Source: Neoceratodus forsteri
Lineage: Eukaryota > Chordata > Ceratodontiformes > Ceratodontidae
NCBI GenBank assembly: GCA_016271365.2
Contig: CM028131.1
Location: forward strand, 282,470,001 to 282,534,000
Direction: 5' to 3'
DNA length: 64,000 nucleotides
Shown here: positions 42,540-52,439 of the stretch, piece after piece
How positions within the stretch are numbered: position 1 is the first letter of the stretch
How the letters are laid out: every line of letters begins with the position of its first letter
The notes under the pieces: generated by a model
What the model saw: the letters and a program-made list of their open reading frames with translations, nothing else
The model's database searches: none
Told to the model about the DNA's origin: nothing
Program-made: the position numbers and the translations under genes

Positions 42540-43840
42540 GATAGATGGTGGGCAGTTAGTGGGTTCGGCCGCCTCACCGTTTCCTACTTGGGTTGTGTTA
42601 TGCAATGCCAGGTTGATGAGGAATAAGACTGCTATAATGGTGGACTTGATATCCTTGGTTACCTGGCTTGCATCATGGAGACCTGGTTGGATGAAAATGC
42701 CGCACTCATTTTGGAGGCTGCAGTTTTGGCCAGGTACTCCATGATACACAACCCGAGGGAGGATTTGGGGGGGGAGTAGCCACTTGTTTTAAAACCAGCC
42801 TGAACCTCACGGTGCTACCTGTAGGTCATACGCGTTCGTTCGAGTGTGTGGCCGCCCGATGGGGTGTAGGGGCAAGTTTCAGGGTCCTTGTGCTTTGTTA
42901 TCCCCCTGGAGTTCATGGGGATTTTGTCGTTGAGGTTGAGGAGTTTGTTGACGGTCTGGTGTTGGAGTCTTTCAGATGGTTGATTCTGGAGGACTTCAAT
43001 GCCTGGGTCGACGGCAGGGTTTCGGGTATTGGAAATGACCTTTTAAGAAGCATGGAGGCCCTGGGCCTGTCACAAACAGTAACAACAGCTACGCACTCAG
43101 GTGGCCATTCATTGGATTTGTTTTTTCATTAAGCTTAGATATTAATGACCTCAGTGTTGATCCTGTAGTTTGGTCAGATCATAGCACCGTGAGGTTCACA
43201 CTTGGTGGCACCCCCCTAGATGGTCCTGCTCCTGTGTAGATGGTCCAGTACCGCTCATTAAGAAGAGTTTCCTCGGCAGGACTATCTGCGGTGCTGGACC
43301 TATCAAGTGTTGGGGCGACTTGTGCGATTAGAGTGGAGGAAGCAGTGGTAGCCTATAATGGGGCGGTTGCTGCGGCCTTTGATTCCACCGTACCCGTTTG
43401 TGTCCGTCCCTTGTCTACTCACCAGAGACCTCCTTGGTTTGATGGGGATCTCCGGAGTTTAAAGACTAAGGGGCGGAGGTTAGAGAGATACTGGAGGAGA
43501 TCTGGCCTGTTGGAGGACAGGTTGGCCCTGAGTTTGCATTATATTAACTATCAGGGGGCAATCTCTCTTAAGAAGGCAGAATATCTGTCTAAAGAGATTG
43601 CTGTGGCAAGGAACAGACTGGTTCAGCTTTTCCGCACAGTGGATGGGCTATTACATCCTGCCTGTCTCTGTGTTGAGGGAGCAGGTTCAAGCACTAGATG
43701 CGAGGAGCTGTCTGTATTCTTTGCCGACAAAGTGTCCTCTATCTGGGATGAGGTCTCCTCGAGTATCTCTCAAAGGAGATGCATGGACCCACCTGGAGAG
43801 TGCCAAAACGCTCCTCCTGGCCTGGGATGAGTTTGAGCTG
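42540..43840 (+). pseudogene. L2-like LINE endonuclease region
   Basis: Apurinic/apyrimidinic-type endonuclease, which nicks the target DNA. Frame pieces carry CNARLMRNKTAIMVDLISLV, then METWLDENAAL-like text in a neighbouring frame, PVGHTRSFECVAA, and LILEDFNAWVD, where the usual GDFN motif has Glu instead of Gly. HSLDLFFH follows. After 43140 the frame 43240-43830 carries the linker before RT (RPPWFDGDLRSLKTKGRRLE, a common LINE motif). At least three frameshifts separate the pieces. Confidence 0.75.
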
Positions 43841-44005
43841 GTTGGGGTGGAAGAGGTGATGAAAATAATCTTGAAGCTGCGGCCAACCCAAAGTGAACTG
43901 GACCCAGGTCCAACGCGACTATTGGTTGGATGCTTGGACCTGGTGGGATATATGATTGCTGGGGTTGTCTGACATTCCCTGAGGAGTGGGGTCTTCCCAG
44001 TCGCC

Positions 44006-45028
44006 TTGAAAGGGGCCTTGGTTAGACCCCTTTTGAAAAAAACTTCCTTGGACCCAGATTGCCTCAGCAATTACAGATCGGTTTCAAACCTCGCATTTTT
44101 AGGGAAGGTTATTGAAAAAGTGGTGGTCTTTCAGCTTGAGAGACATCTTGCCTCCTCCTCCTCTGCTTATGAGCCTTACCAGTCTGGGTTTCATGCGGGG
44201 CATAGTACAGAGACTGCCCTGGTGAGGGTGCTTAATGATCTCCTGGTGGCAAGGGACTGGAGAGACCGGACTATCTTGGTCCTCCTGGACCTCTCTGCAG
44301 CATTTGACACCATGGACCATGAGGTGCTACTTGACCGCCTGCTGTTCTGGTATGGCTTGTCTGGTAATGTCATCAACTGGTTCAGGTCATACCTGACAGG
44401 CCGAGTGCAGAGGGTGACGATGGGATTAGCCTCATCTAATCCAAAGCCTCTGTGCTGTGGGGTACCGCAGGGTTTGGTCTTGTCGCCCTTGTTGTTCACG
44501 GTATACATGATGCCACTGGGGGACATTATCAGGCGGTATGGGCTGGGTTTTCACTGCTATGCAGATGACATCCAGCTGTACCTGTCCTGTGCGCCCAATA
44601 CCTGGATGTCTGATTCTTTATTTAACAACTGCCTAGATGAGATCCAGGCTTGGATGACTCAATACTGGCTTAAGCTCAACCCAGGCAAGACAGAGGTACT
44701 TGTTGTGGATCCAGTTCGTTGGGGTGGAGGGCGTAGTGATGGGTTACCACCTGCCCTTGTGTTGAGAGATGTTCCCCTTACTCTGTCTATACAGGTGAAG
44801 GATTTGGACGTGATTCTGGACGACAGTTTGACACTTGTTGCTCCAGTGTCGGCCATCGTCAGGAGTGGATTTTATCATCTACAGAACATTGCACGAATCC
44901 GAGCTCTGATCCCGCCTGAGGATCTGACAACACTTGTGCATGCTTTTGTCACTTCCAGGTTGGACTATTGTAATGCCCTGTACCTAGGGTTATCTGGGGG
45001 CAACCTCTGCAGGCTGCAGCTAGTGTAG
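44006..45028 (+). pseudogene. L2-like LINE reverse transcriptase
   Basis: A 340-codon frame with the complete RT core: RPLLKKTSLDPDCLSNYRSV (residues 7-26), LLDLSAAFDTMDH with a catalytic Asp (95), CGVPQGLVLSPLLF (151-164) and FHCYADDIQLYL with the YADD catalytic pair (187-188). A thumb region follows with LNPGKTEVLVV and SRLDYCNALYLGL. The frame ends at a TAG after RLQLV; a further C-terminal frame, 45035-45280, starts ARLLTEARQSDHITLVLRGL, so the stop at 45026-45028 looks like a recent substitution. The catalytic core is uninterrupted, but the upstream frame is broken near 43970. Confidence 0.88.
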
Positions 45029-45545
45029 AATGCGGTGGCAAGATTATTGACTGAGGCGAGACAGAGTGATCATATCACCCTGGTCCTCCGCGGACTGCAC
45101 TGGCTGCTAGTCAGGTGGAGTATTGTCTTCAAGACAGGGTTCCTGACCTATAAAACCCTACACGAGCAGGACCTATCTACAAGATTTTCTTGCCCCCTAC
45201 CGTCCACCTCCGGCACTTCGTTCTGCCAGGAGAGGCCTCCTTGGAGTTCCCAGAGTGAGGTTGCGGCATTCTGGGGATAGGGCATTTTCTGTGGCTGCAC
45301 CCACTCTGTAGAACTCCTTTCCTGGTTATTTACGGGAGGCCCCTCGGTAGAAGCCTTTAAAAAGGCACTAAAAACATACTTGTTTAAGTTGGCTTTTAAT
45401 GATTGATTGGGTTTTAATGGGATGGATGGGTTTAAAGTTTGTGCTGAGCCACTGTTTATATGTATTTTGTTATTGAACTGATCTGTACGGCACCCAGAGT
45501 CTATGGAAATGGGTGTTTTATAAATAAAATATCTATCTATCTATT

Positions 45546-46627
45546 TCAAAAGGGAAACGGGTTCTGCTCAAGGTACTTCCTCACAGTAAAGAAGACAAGG
45601 GGAGTGGTGACTCATTCTGGATCTCAGACTACTAAACAAATACTTGACAAAACCAAAATTGAAGATGGTCATTCCGTCAACCAACCTACCAACACTTAGA
45701 CAAGGGGACTGACTGGCCTCAATAAATCTGAAAGATGCCAATTTCCATATTCCCATCAGACCATCACACCGGAAATTCCTCGGGTTCAGGCTCACATCTG
45801 GTCACTACCAGTTGAGAGCAATGTCTTTCGGCTTTGGCAGTCATAGTGGCACACCTCGGAAGGCAGGGTGTTGCAGTCTTTCCCTATCTGGATGACTGGC
45901 TGGTAGTGGGCCAGTCTCCTCAGCAGGTTTCAGACTCTCTAACCTTGGTTCAAAGTGTCCTACAGTCCCTGTGGTTCCTCCTAAACCCCACAAAGTCAGT
46001 GTTAACCCCAGTCCAGCTGCCGGACTTCATAGGGGCAGAGCTACACACGGTGGCAGGAAAGGTCTTTCTCCCTCAAGGAAGGGTGGAAACACTAATTCAG
46101 CTGACCAGCTACTTCCAGTTGTCCAGTCCCAGGCTAGCGAGGCACTTCCTCCAGCTGTTAGGCCACATGGCATCCACAACAGCAACAGTTTAGGAGCCAG
46201 GTTCCAAATGAGGGACATTCAGTTCCACTTCAGGTCTTATTGGTCACAAAAAAGGGACCATTTGTCCAAACTGGTACCAGTCACCAAATCTCTACTCTTA
46301 GTGCTTCAGTAGTGGCAGGGAAGAAAAAATCTAAGGCAAGGTGTACCTTTCCTTCAACAGCTTCCCTCAGTAGTATTGACCACAGATGTCTCTCTCTCAT
46401 AGGGTGGGGAGCACACATAGGAGACCAGACAGCTCACAGGACTTGGATCAGAAAAGAGAGTCTCCTTCATATAAACCTGCTGGAACTCAGGGCAGTGCGT
46501 CTGGGGATCAAGTCTTTTGCCTCAGTATTCAAACGTAAGGTCGTGCAAGTCAGGACAGACAACCACTATGTACTATATAAACAAGTGGGGGGGGCACAAG
46601 ATCCTCTTCCCTGTGCACAGAAGCCAT
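45546..46627 (+). pseudogene. DIRS RT and RNase H, copy C
   Basis: RT resumes with FQKGNGFCSRYFLTVKKTRG. Frame 45834-46193 holds the catalytic YLDDWLVVGQSP and IGAELHT, then stops at a TAG near 46193. RNase H begins with TTDVS near 46382 and LLELRAVRLGI. VRTDNHYVLYK shows loss of two residues in the third motif. The CR1 LINE interrupts at about 46628. Finger-region frames (45568-45830) contain deletions compared with copies A and E. Confidence 0.8.
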
Positions 46628-46684
46628 ACTTTCATTTTCCTCCAATTACTCTGACCAGGTTATAAACACAGCAACTCATCTGGA

Positions 46685-47645
46685 ATGGATATTATTAACT
46701 GCAGGTACTGCGGAACACTTTTGGAAAGGGCAGTTATACAAGATTTAGGACACTGTCCTACATGCTGGACCACTGGAGATCTAAGAGCTCAGCTCCAGGC
46801 AGCATGGGCAGAGATCGTGCGCCTCATATTGCATATTCAGGAGGAAATGTATTATAAGAACCGCCTGCCATTTCCACAACATCCAACAGAGGCACCTTGA
46901 CAGCTGAAGGTAGTTGGTCCGGGTGGTTGGCAGGTGGTTAGGAGGGGCAAATCGGGTGCCCCCATCACTCAGTGCTCTCCAACGTATCACCTCCACAAAC
47001 CATATAAAAACTACAAACAGGTATCTGCTTCTATCTTCGAAATCAAACAAAGGGGCAGAGGACACTGCCGAGCAGGAACTAGCATAACAAAACTCTCCCA
47101 AAACAGGAACCAAAACGAAAAAAGCAAAAAGGAAATCCAAAACACTTCTGATCATAGGCGATTCCATTATTGGGGGAGTTGATACCTACCTCCAGCCCAG
47201 GGTAATGGTCAGATGTCTCCCAGGTACATCAGCATGGAGAGACACTGACCGCATTGCTAAAATTGTGCAGGAAGCAGGAGAACACATTGACATCCTGGTA
47301 CACATAGGGTCTAATGATCTCGCTAGCTGGTCAGTAGTAGAGACCAAGGAACACCTGACCAGGCTGGGTGACAAACTGTCATCCATTTTGTCCGGCATCT
47401 CCTTCTCTGAGATCCTGCCAGTCTGGGAGAGGGGGGCAGATGGACGGAAGGTCATAGAAGGGGAGATAGGGGAGCTAAACATGTGGCTCAAGTGCTGGTG
47501 CCAGGAAAAAGGACACGGATTTGTAGGTAACTGGCAACAGTTTTTGGAGCGAAAGTTCTTTAAATTCGATGGACTGCATCTGACTAAGGAGGGAGTCAGT
47601 GCATTGAGGCAGAAGTTTGACGTCTTTGCAGAATATTTACACTAG
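46685..47645 (+). pseudogene. CR1 ORF1: Cys module plus SGNH esterase
   Basis: The first frame begins MDIINCRYCGTLLERA and CPTCW, a CxxC...CxxC pair like a small zinc module, then a helical stretch. After a shift the frame 46934-47182 is basic and polar. The last frame (open from about 47130 to the stop at 47645) is an SGNH-type esterase domain: LLIIGDSIIGG with the catalytic Ser, HIGSNDLA (block III Asn) and FDGLHLT with the catalytic Asp/His pair. CR1 ORF1 esterases bind lipid or acetyl esters, and their role in retrotransposition is unclear. The esterase itself is uninterrupted; the gene is broken twice upstream. Confidence 0.8.
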
Positions 47646-47788
47646 CAAATGGGGAGAGGGGTGCAGCAGCTGATATGTCGAATGGAAGGAACACCCCTCC
47701 CCCCTCAGCTAGTGATCAGACAGGAGTTCAGCATGTTTGAAGTTCATTTGCATCACCAGATAAGGAAAAGGGTCTGGCTCCCCATACG

Positions 47789-48570
47789 ATGCCCCGGGGA
47801 AATGCCAGACCTTGCCCAACAACTAACACACCAAAATCTGGCCAATGGAAAATCATGTGCACAAATGCTTGCAGTCTGGGAAACAAGATCCCAGACTTGC
47901 AGGCAACAATGACAGAGGTTAAACTGGACATAGTAGCCATTAGCGAGACATGGTTCACCAGTAACCACACTTGGGAGACTTCAGTACCCGGCTATATACT
48001 GTTCAGAAGAGACCGAGGTGCAAAAAAAAGGGGGGTGGAGTGGCCCTTTATGACAATGAAAATATCCAACCTACAGAAATTCAGAATACACATAAGGAGC
48101 CAAAAGAACTGTGAGTCACCCTGAACACAGGAAATGGGACAGCCATACGAAGTGGGGTTATCTACAGGCCTCCAGACCAGGGGGAGGACATAGACACATT
48201 ACTGTTAGAAGGTATACAAAACATGACAGCTATAGGGGAGGTTCTGATAATGGGAGACTTCAACATGCCAGATATAGATTGGTCAATACCAACAGGAACA
48301 TCTGCCAGAACTAGACACATAGTGGATTCCCTGCAGGGGAAGGGCCTTAAACAACTGGTACAACAACCCACAAGAGACAGGGCTATCCTAGATCTAGTAC
48401 TGACTTACAGTGAAAGGATCACAGGTCTCCAGGTAGAAGGTCACCTGGGGCCAGCGACCATCACATGGTGTGGTTCAGTTTGGCCACTAGAACTAAATCA
48501 TCCCATTCCAAGGCAAAAATATGAGACTTCAGAGGAGCTGACTTTGATAAGATGGCCAACAGAGTTAAGC
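47789..48570 (+). pseudogene. CR1 ORF2 endonuclease
   Basis: Apurinic/apyrimidinic-like endonuclease domain. It begins CTNACSLGNKIPDLQA and contains DIVAISETWF and VPGYILFRRDR, then a frameshift near 48040. The frame 48223-48573 has VLIMGDFNMPDIDW (GDFN motif) and AILDLVLT. The final SDHH motif is present in a third frame near 48455. All motif residues needed for nicking can be recognised, but not in one frame. Confidence 0.82.
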
Positions 48571-49845
48571 TAGCTCTGGCAAGCAGAAATACAGGTGAGG
48601 GGGTACAGGCAAAGTGGGCAAGCATTAAGGATGTAATACTTGAAGCAACATCCCATTGTGTTAGAGAGAAAAGCAAGAGCAAAAGAAGAAGAAAACCACT
48701 TTGGTTCTCAGAAACAGTAGCAGAAAATGTCCGAGCCAAAAGGCTGGCCTTCAGGAAATACAAATGAACGCAGCGGGACAAAGATAGAGAGGCATACCAA
48801 ACTTCCCTAAGGGAAGCAGGGAAGGCAGTAAGACAGGCAAAGGCCCAAACTGAGGAAACACAAACACGAACAGTAAAAGAAGGTGACAAGACTTTCTATA
48901 GATGCATTAGTGAAAGGAGAAAGTCTGGAGGGGGTATTGCTAAGATCAAAGGGGACAAAGGGGAGTGTGAGGAGGAGGACCAAGGAAAAGCATCTATCCT
49001 AAATAGATACTTCTGCTCATTATTTACTGAGGAGAAGGTAGGGCAGGGGCCACAGCTCAGCACCATAGACACAGGGGTGAGGGAGGGAGGTGTGTACTAA
49101 ACCCTTCACAAAATAAAGGGTCCTACAAGAGCTTGTTAAGCTCACGGTGGACAGTGCATTGGGACCTGATGGCATACATCCCAGGGTACTAAAGGAGCTA
49201 AGGGTGGAACTAGCAGAGCCATTATAAGAACTGTTTAGTGAGTCTCTGAACACAGGAGAGGCCCCAGAAGACTGGAGAAGGGCTCATGTGATCCCGCTCC
49301 ACAAGAGTGGTAGCAGGGAGGAGGCAGGGAACTACAGACCAGTCAGTCTTACCTCAGTAGTGGGCAAGATTATGGAGGCACTCCTTAAGGAAAGGATAGT
49401 GCAACACCTGGAATCCATAGGAGCACAGGATCCAAGCCAGCATGGGTTTACAACAGGAAGGTCCTGTCAAACTAATCTCATTGATTTCTTTGACTGGGTA
49501 ACCAGAGTGGTGGACCAAGGGAGAGCAGTTGATGTTGTCTACCTTGACTTCAACAAAGCTTTCAATACTGTTCCACATAGAAGATTGATTAATAAGCTGG
49601 GCAGGCTCTGGCTGGGTCAGAAGTTGGTCAACTGGGTAGCAAATTGGTTGGCGGGCAGAAAACGGAGTGTGGTGGTAAACGGTATACAGTCAAAAGAGAT
49701 GCAAGTCACAAGTGAGGTACCTCAGGGATCAGTCCTGGGGCCAGTCTTCTTCAATATCTTCATCAGTGACATTGCAGATAGACTGGATGGTAAGGTTTGT
49801 CTGTTTGCAGATGACACCAAGATCTGCAACTGAGTAGATGATCCA
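48571..49845 (+). pseudogene. CR1 ORF2 reverse transcriptase
   Basis: The linker before RT (for example KRRRKPLWFSETVAENVRAK) lies around 48560-48780. RT frame 49288-49833 includes NYRPVSLTSVVGKIMEALL, QHGFTTGRSCQTNLI, VYLDFNKAFNTVPH with Asn replacing the usual Asp or Ser after DF, VPQGSVLGPVFF and the catalytic FADDTKI. A stop follows at about 49833 (ICN, then TGA). Earlier TAA and frameshift damage occurs at 49100-49230. Confidence 0.85.
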
Positions 49846-50556
49846 TATGGGGTTGGCAGAATGAGAAGAGAGCTGGATAAACTGGCAAAATATTTGAAGA
49901 GTGACAACTGGGGTTTAACGTAAAGAAGTGCAAGATCATGCACATAGTGAAGAGAAACCCTGAAACCACCTATAGGTTGGGAGGGGAGTTCCTGGCAATC
50001 ACAGGTGAAGAAAGAGGCTTAGGTGGATGTTGGGGTGTATTAGTAGGGGTATCACAAGTCGTAAGAGGGAGGTAATAATCCCTCTTTACAAGACACTGGT
50101 TAGGCCCCATCTGGAGTATTGCATGCAGTACTGGAGGCCGCACCTTCACAAGGACATTAACAAAATAGAGGCAGTTCAGAGAAGGGCAACCAAAATGGTG
50201 CAGGGACTGCATCAGAACACATATGAGGACAGATTAACAGAGCTCAGTATGTATACCTAGAGCAAAGGAGGGAGAGAGGTGGTATGATTGAAACATTCAA
50301 ACATCTTAAGGGCATTAACAAGGTGAAAGAGTCTAACATGTTTCAATATAAGAAATATAGCAGGACAAGAGGACACAGCATGAGATTAGAGGAAGGACGA
50401 TTAAGGGGTAATGTGAGGACGTTCTTTTTCACAGAATGGGTGGTGGATACATGGAATGGCCTACCTCAGGAAGTGGAGGCTATGAACACAGTGCATGGCT
50501 TCAGACAGGCATGGGATAGGCATAAGGGAGCAATGCAGATGAGTATGAATAGATAG
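49846..50556 (+). pseudogene. CR1 ORF2 C-terminal region
   Basis: Frames 50027-50260 and 50284-50556 hold RPHLEYCMQYWRPHLHKDIN, QRRATKMVQGLHQNTYEDRL and WNGLPQEVEAMNTVHGFRQA, the CR1 thumb and C-terminus. A frameshift near 50262 separates them. A deletion near 50020 removes sequence found at 36530-36590 in the chimeric fragment. Confidence 0.8.
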
Positions 50557-50664
50557 GCCATTGACAGAGTAAAGACCTATGGCACTTCATAAGGTAAAAA
50601 AAGAAATGGGCAGACTGGATGGAACTTGCACTCCTTGTCTGCCGACAATTTCTAAGTTTCTATG

Positions 50665-51195
50665 AAGTTGGCTTATTCTCTGAACGCTCTCTCTCTCTCT
50701 CTCTAACAGGTGTGTATCTGACAGGGATGGACAATGTCCTAGCAGATGCCCTGAGCAGGATCCATCAGAACCACCACGAATGGACACTGAACAAACAGGT
50801 TCTCCAGTGTTCAGAAGGTGGGGCATCCCAGAGGTGGATCCGTTTGCAGCCTCAGACAATCACCAACTACCACAGTTCTGTTGCAGGCCTCTTGCAGTGG
50901 GAACAGTACCAATGGATGCACTACTGATGGACTGGATGGGGAAGTTCCTGTATGCATTTCTCCTCTTCCCTCTACTTCTCAGAGTTCTAAACAAACTCAG
51001 GACACAGCCAGCAACCATGATCCTCATAGCCCCAGACTGGGCCAGACAGCCATGGTACTCCCTACTTCTGCTACTGTCAGTGAGCAGTCCAACATCTTTA
51101 CCCTGGAGGCACAACCTTCTAACATCCTCACCGGGCAGAATCATTTACCCCAGCCTGGAGTCCCTCAGACTCCAGGCCTTGGTTCTTGAAGACAT
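50665..51195 (+). pseudogene. DIRS RNase H end and linker, copy C
   Basis: Resumes after the CR1 with LAYSLN-like sequence, a CT repeat at about 50685-50703 that is absent from relatives, and DNVLADALSRIHQNHHEWTL (last RNase H Asp). Frame 50780-51235 continues with PEVDPFAASDNHQLPQFCCR, MILIAPDWARQPWYSLLL and LVLEDIEYANIRLSQSVL, the linker and the recombinase overlap. A frameshift lies near 50800. Confidence 0.78.
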
Positions 51196-52195
51196 AGAAT
51201 ATGCCAACATTCGGTTGTCACAGAGTGTTCTTTAGGTGCTAAGTGGCTCCAGAAAACCTCCCACAAAACAAACCTACTCTTCAAAATGGAAGAGATTTTC
51301 ACTCTGGTGCCAGCAGCAGGCCGTGGTCAGTACTCAAGCCAGTTTTTCAGTAGAACTGGACTATCTGGTGCACCTTCATTCCCTTGGCCTCAAGCCCTCT
51401 ACCCTAAAGGTGCATCTAGTAGCTGTCTCAGCTTATCTTTCAGCTGGTAAGAAATCTTCTCTAGCTTCAAATCAGGTGTTCAGAAAATGTTTTAAGGGGC
51501 TTTTGCACTTGCACCCTCCACACAGGGAGCCCACTCCTGCATGGGATCTGAACATCTGTATTTGACAACTGATGCAGCCACCCCTTGAACCCATGTCTTC
51601 AGATAAGCTTAAGTACATCACATGAACACTGTATTCTTAATAGCCATCTCCTCAGCCAGAAGGATCAGTGAATTACAGGCTCTGTGTACAGAAATGAATT
51701 ACATCTCTTACCACAGAGTCAAGGTAGCCCTAAGGACAAACTGAAAGTGTCTTCCAAAAATGGTGTCTGATTTTCATTTAAATCAGTCTGTCACCTTACC
51801 CGTCTGTTTAACTGACCATTCCACTTCAGAGGAACGCAGGTTACACAGCTTGGATGTCAAGAAAGCTATAAACTACTGCCTCGAGCACACGAAGGGTCAT
51901 AGATAGGAAAGGACTCCGTTGTTCCTGATCTGCGGAGAGGTAGGAAAAGGAAAACCTGCCTCAAAGAGAACCATTGCCCATTGGATTGTGGCCTATATTC
52001 AGTTTTTTTACAGCAAGGTAGGCAAGGAGCCCCCTATTGGCATCAGGGCCCATTCCATAAGGGGCACAGCTACTTCCATAGCAGCTGCAAGGGACATGCC
52101 TTTATTGGAAATATGTAAAGCTGCTACCTGGAAAATTGTTCACACATTTGTGAAGCATTATAGCCTGGATACACAGCCCAGGAGTAAGGCAAGTT
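51185..52195 (+). pseudogene. DIRS tyrosine recombinase, copy C
   Basis: Frame 51236-51565 carries TYSSKWKRFSLWCQQQ and the N-terminal core, ending at a TGA. The middle (51570-51915) has stops, including one next to the catalytic Arg segment near 51655. Frame 51919-52254 carries KPASKRTIAHWIV, AHSIRGTATSIA (His and Arg of HxxR), AATWKIVHT and KHYSLDTQ with the nucleophile Tyr. Copy F is inserted a few codons later, at 52196. Confidence 0.85.
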
Positions 52196-52335
52196 CTAGG
52201 GACATGGATATGTTGTTCATCCACACTTTCTGGCAGGTATCCTTGCCGCTTTAATTCTTGCTGGAAGGTCTTCAAGCTGGCTCCTCCCACCCACCGGGTG
52301 GTAAAACTCTCGGCTCCGCCCCATGACGCCAGATC
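52196..52335 (+). repeat. left inverted terminal repeat, copy F
   Basis: Partner of about 57810-57935 in reverse complement; three or four differences in about 120 bp. Confidence 0.9.
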
Positions 52336-52439
52336 TTCCTTACCGCTTGGAAGCTCAGGTTCCCTCCTTAGCGCTCTGCGTTTTAGACTGGATCCTAACT
52401 CTTCAGTTCGTCCGAAATTGGTTTTGAAGTTTTCCAAAC

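Larger units (their letters stand above)
41401..45545 (+). mobile_element. near full-length L2-like LINE
   Basis: About 4.15 kb inserted in the RT of copy C. 41401-42370 is a 5' region without a clear ORF. It is followed by endonuclease and RT coding regions and a 3' end with CACCCAGAGTCTA, TTTATAAATAAAATATC and an ATCT repeat. L2 elements usually end in a short microsatellite rather than poly(A). No target duplication is evident. The same tail occurs on the minus strand at 518-655. Confidence 0.85.
46628..50664 (+). mobile_element. near full-length CR1 LINE
   Basis: About 4.0 kb inserted into RNase H of copy C. It contains ORF1 with an N-terminal Cys-rich module and an SGNH esterase domain, ORF2 with endonuclease and RT, and the CR1 3' tail with TTATCTGCCGACAA and TTTCTATG. 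No polyA tail is present, as is normal for CR1. It is decayed by frameshifts. Confidence 0.9.
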
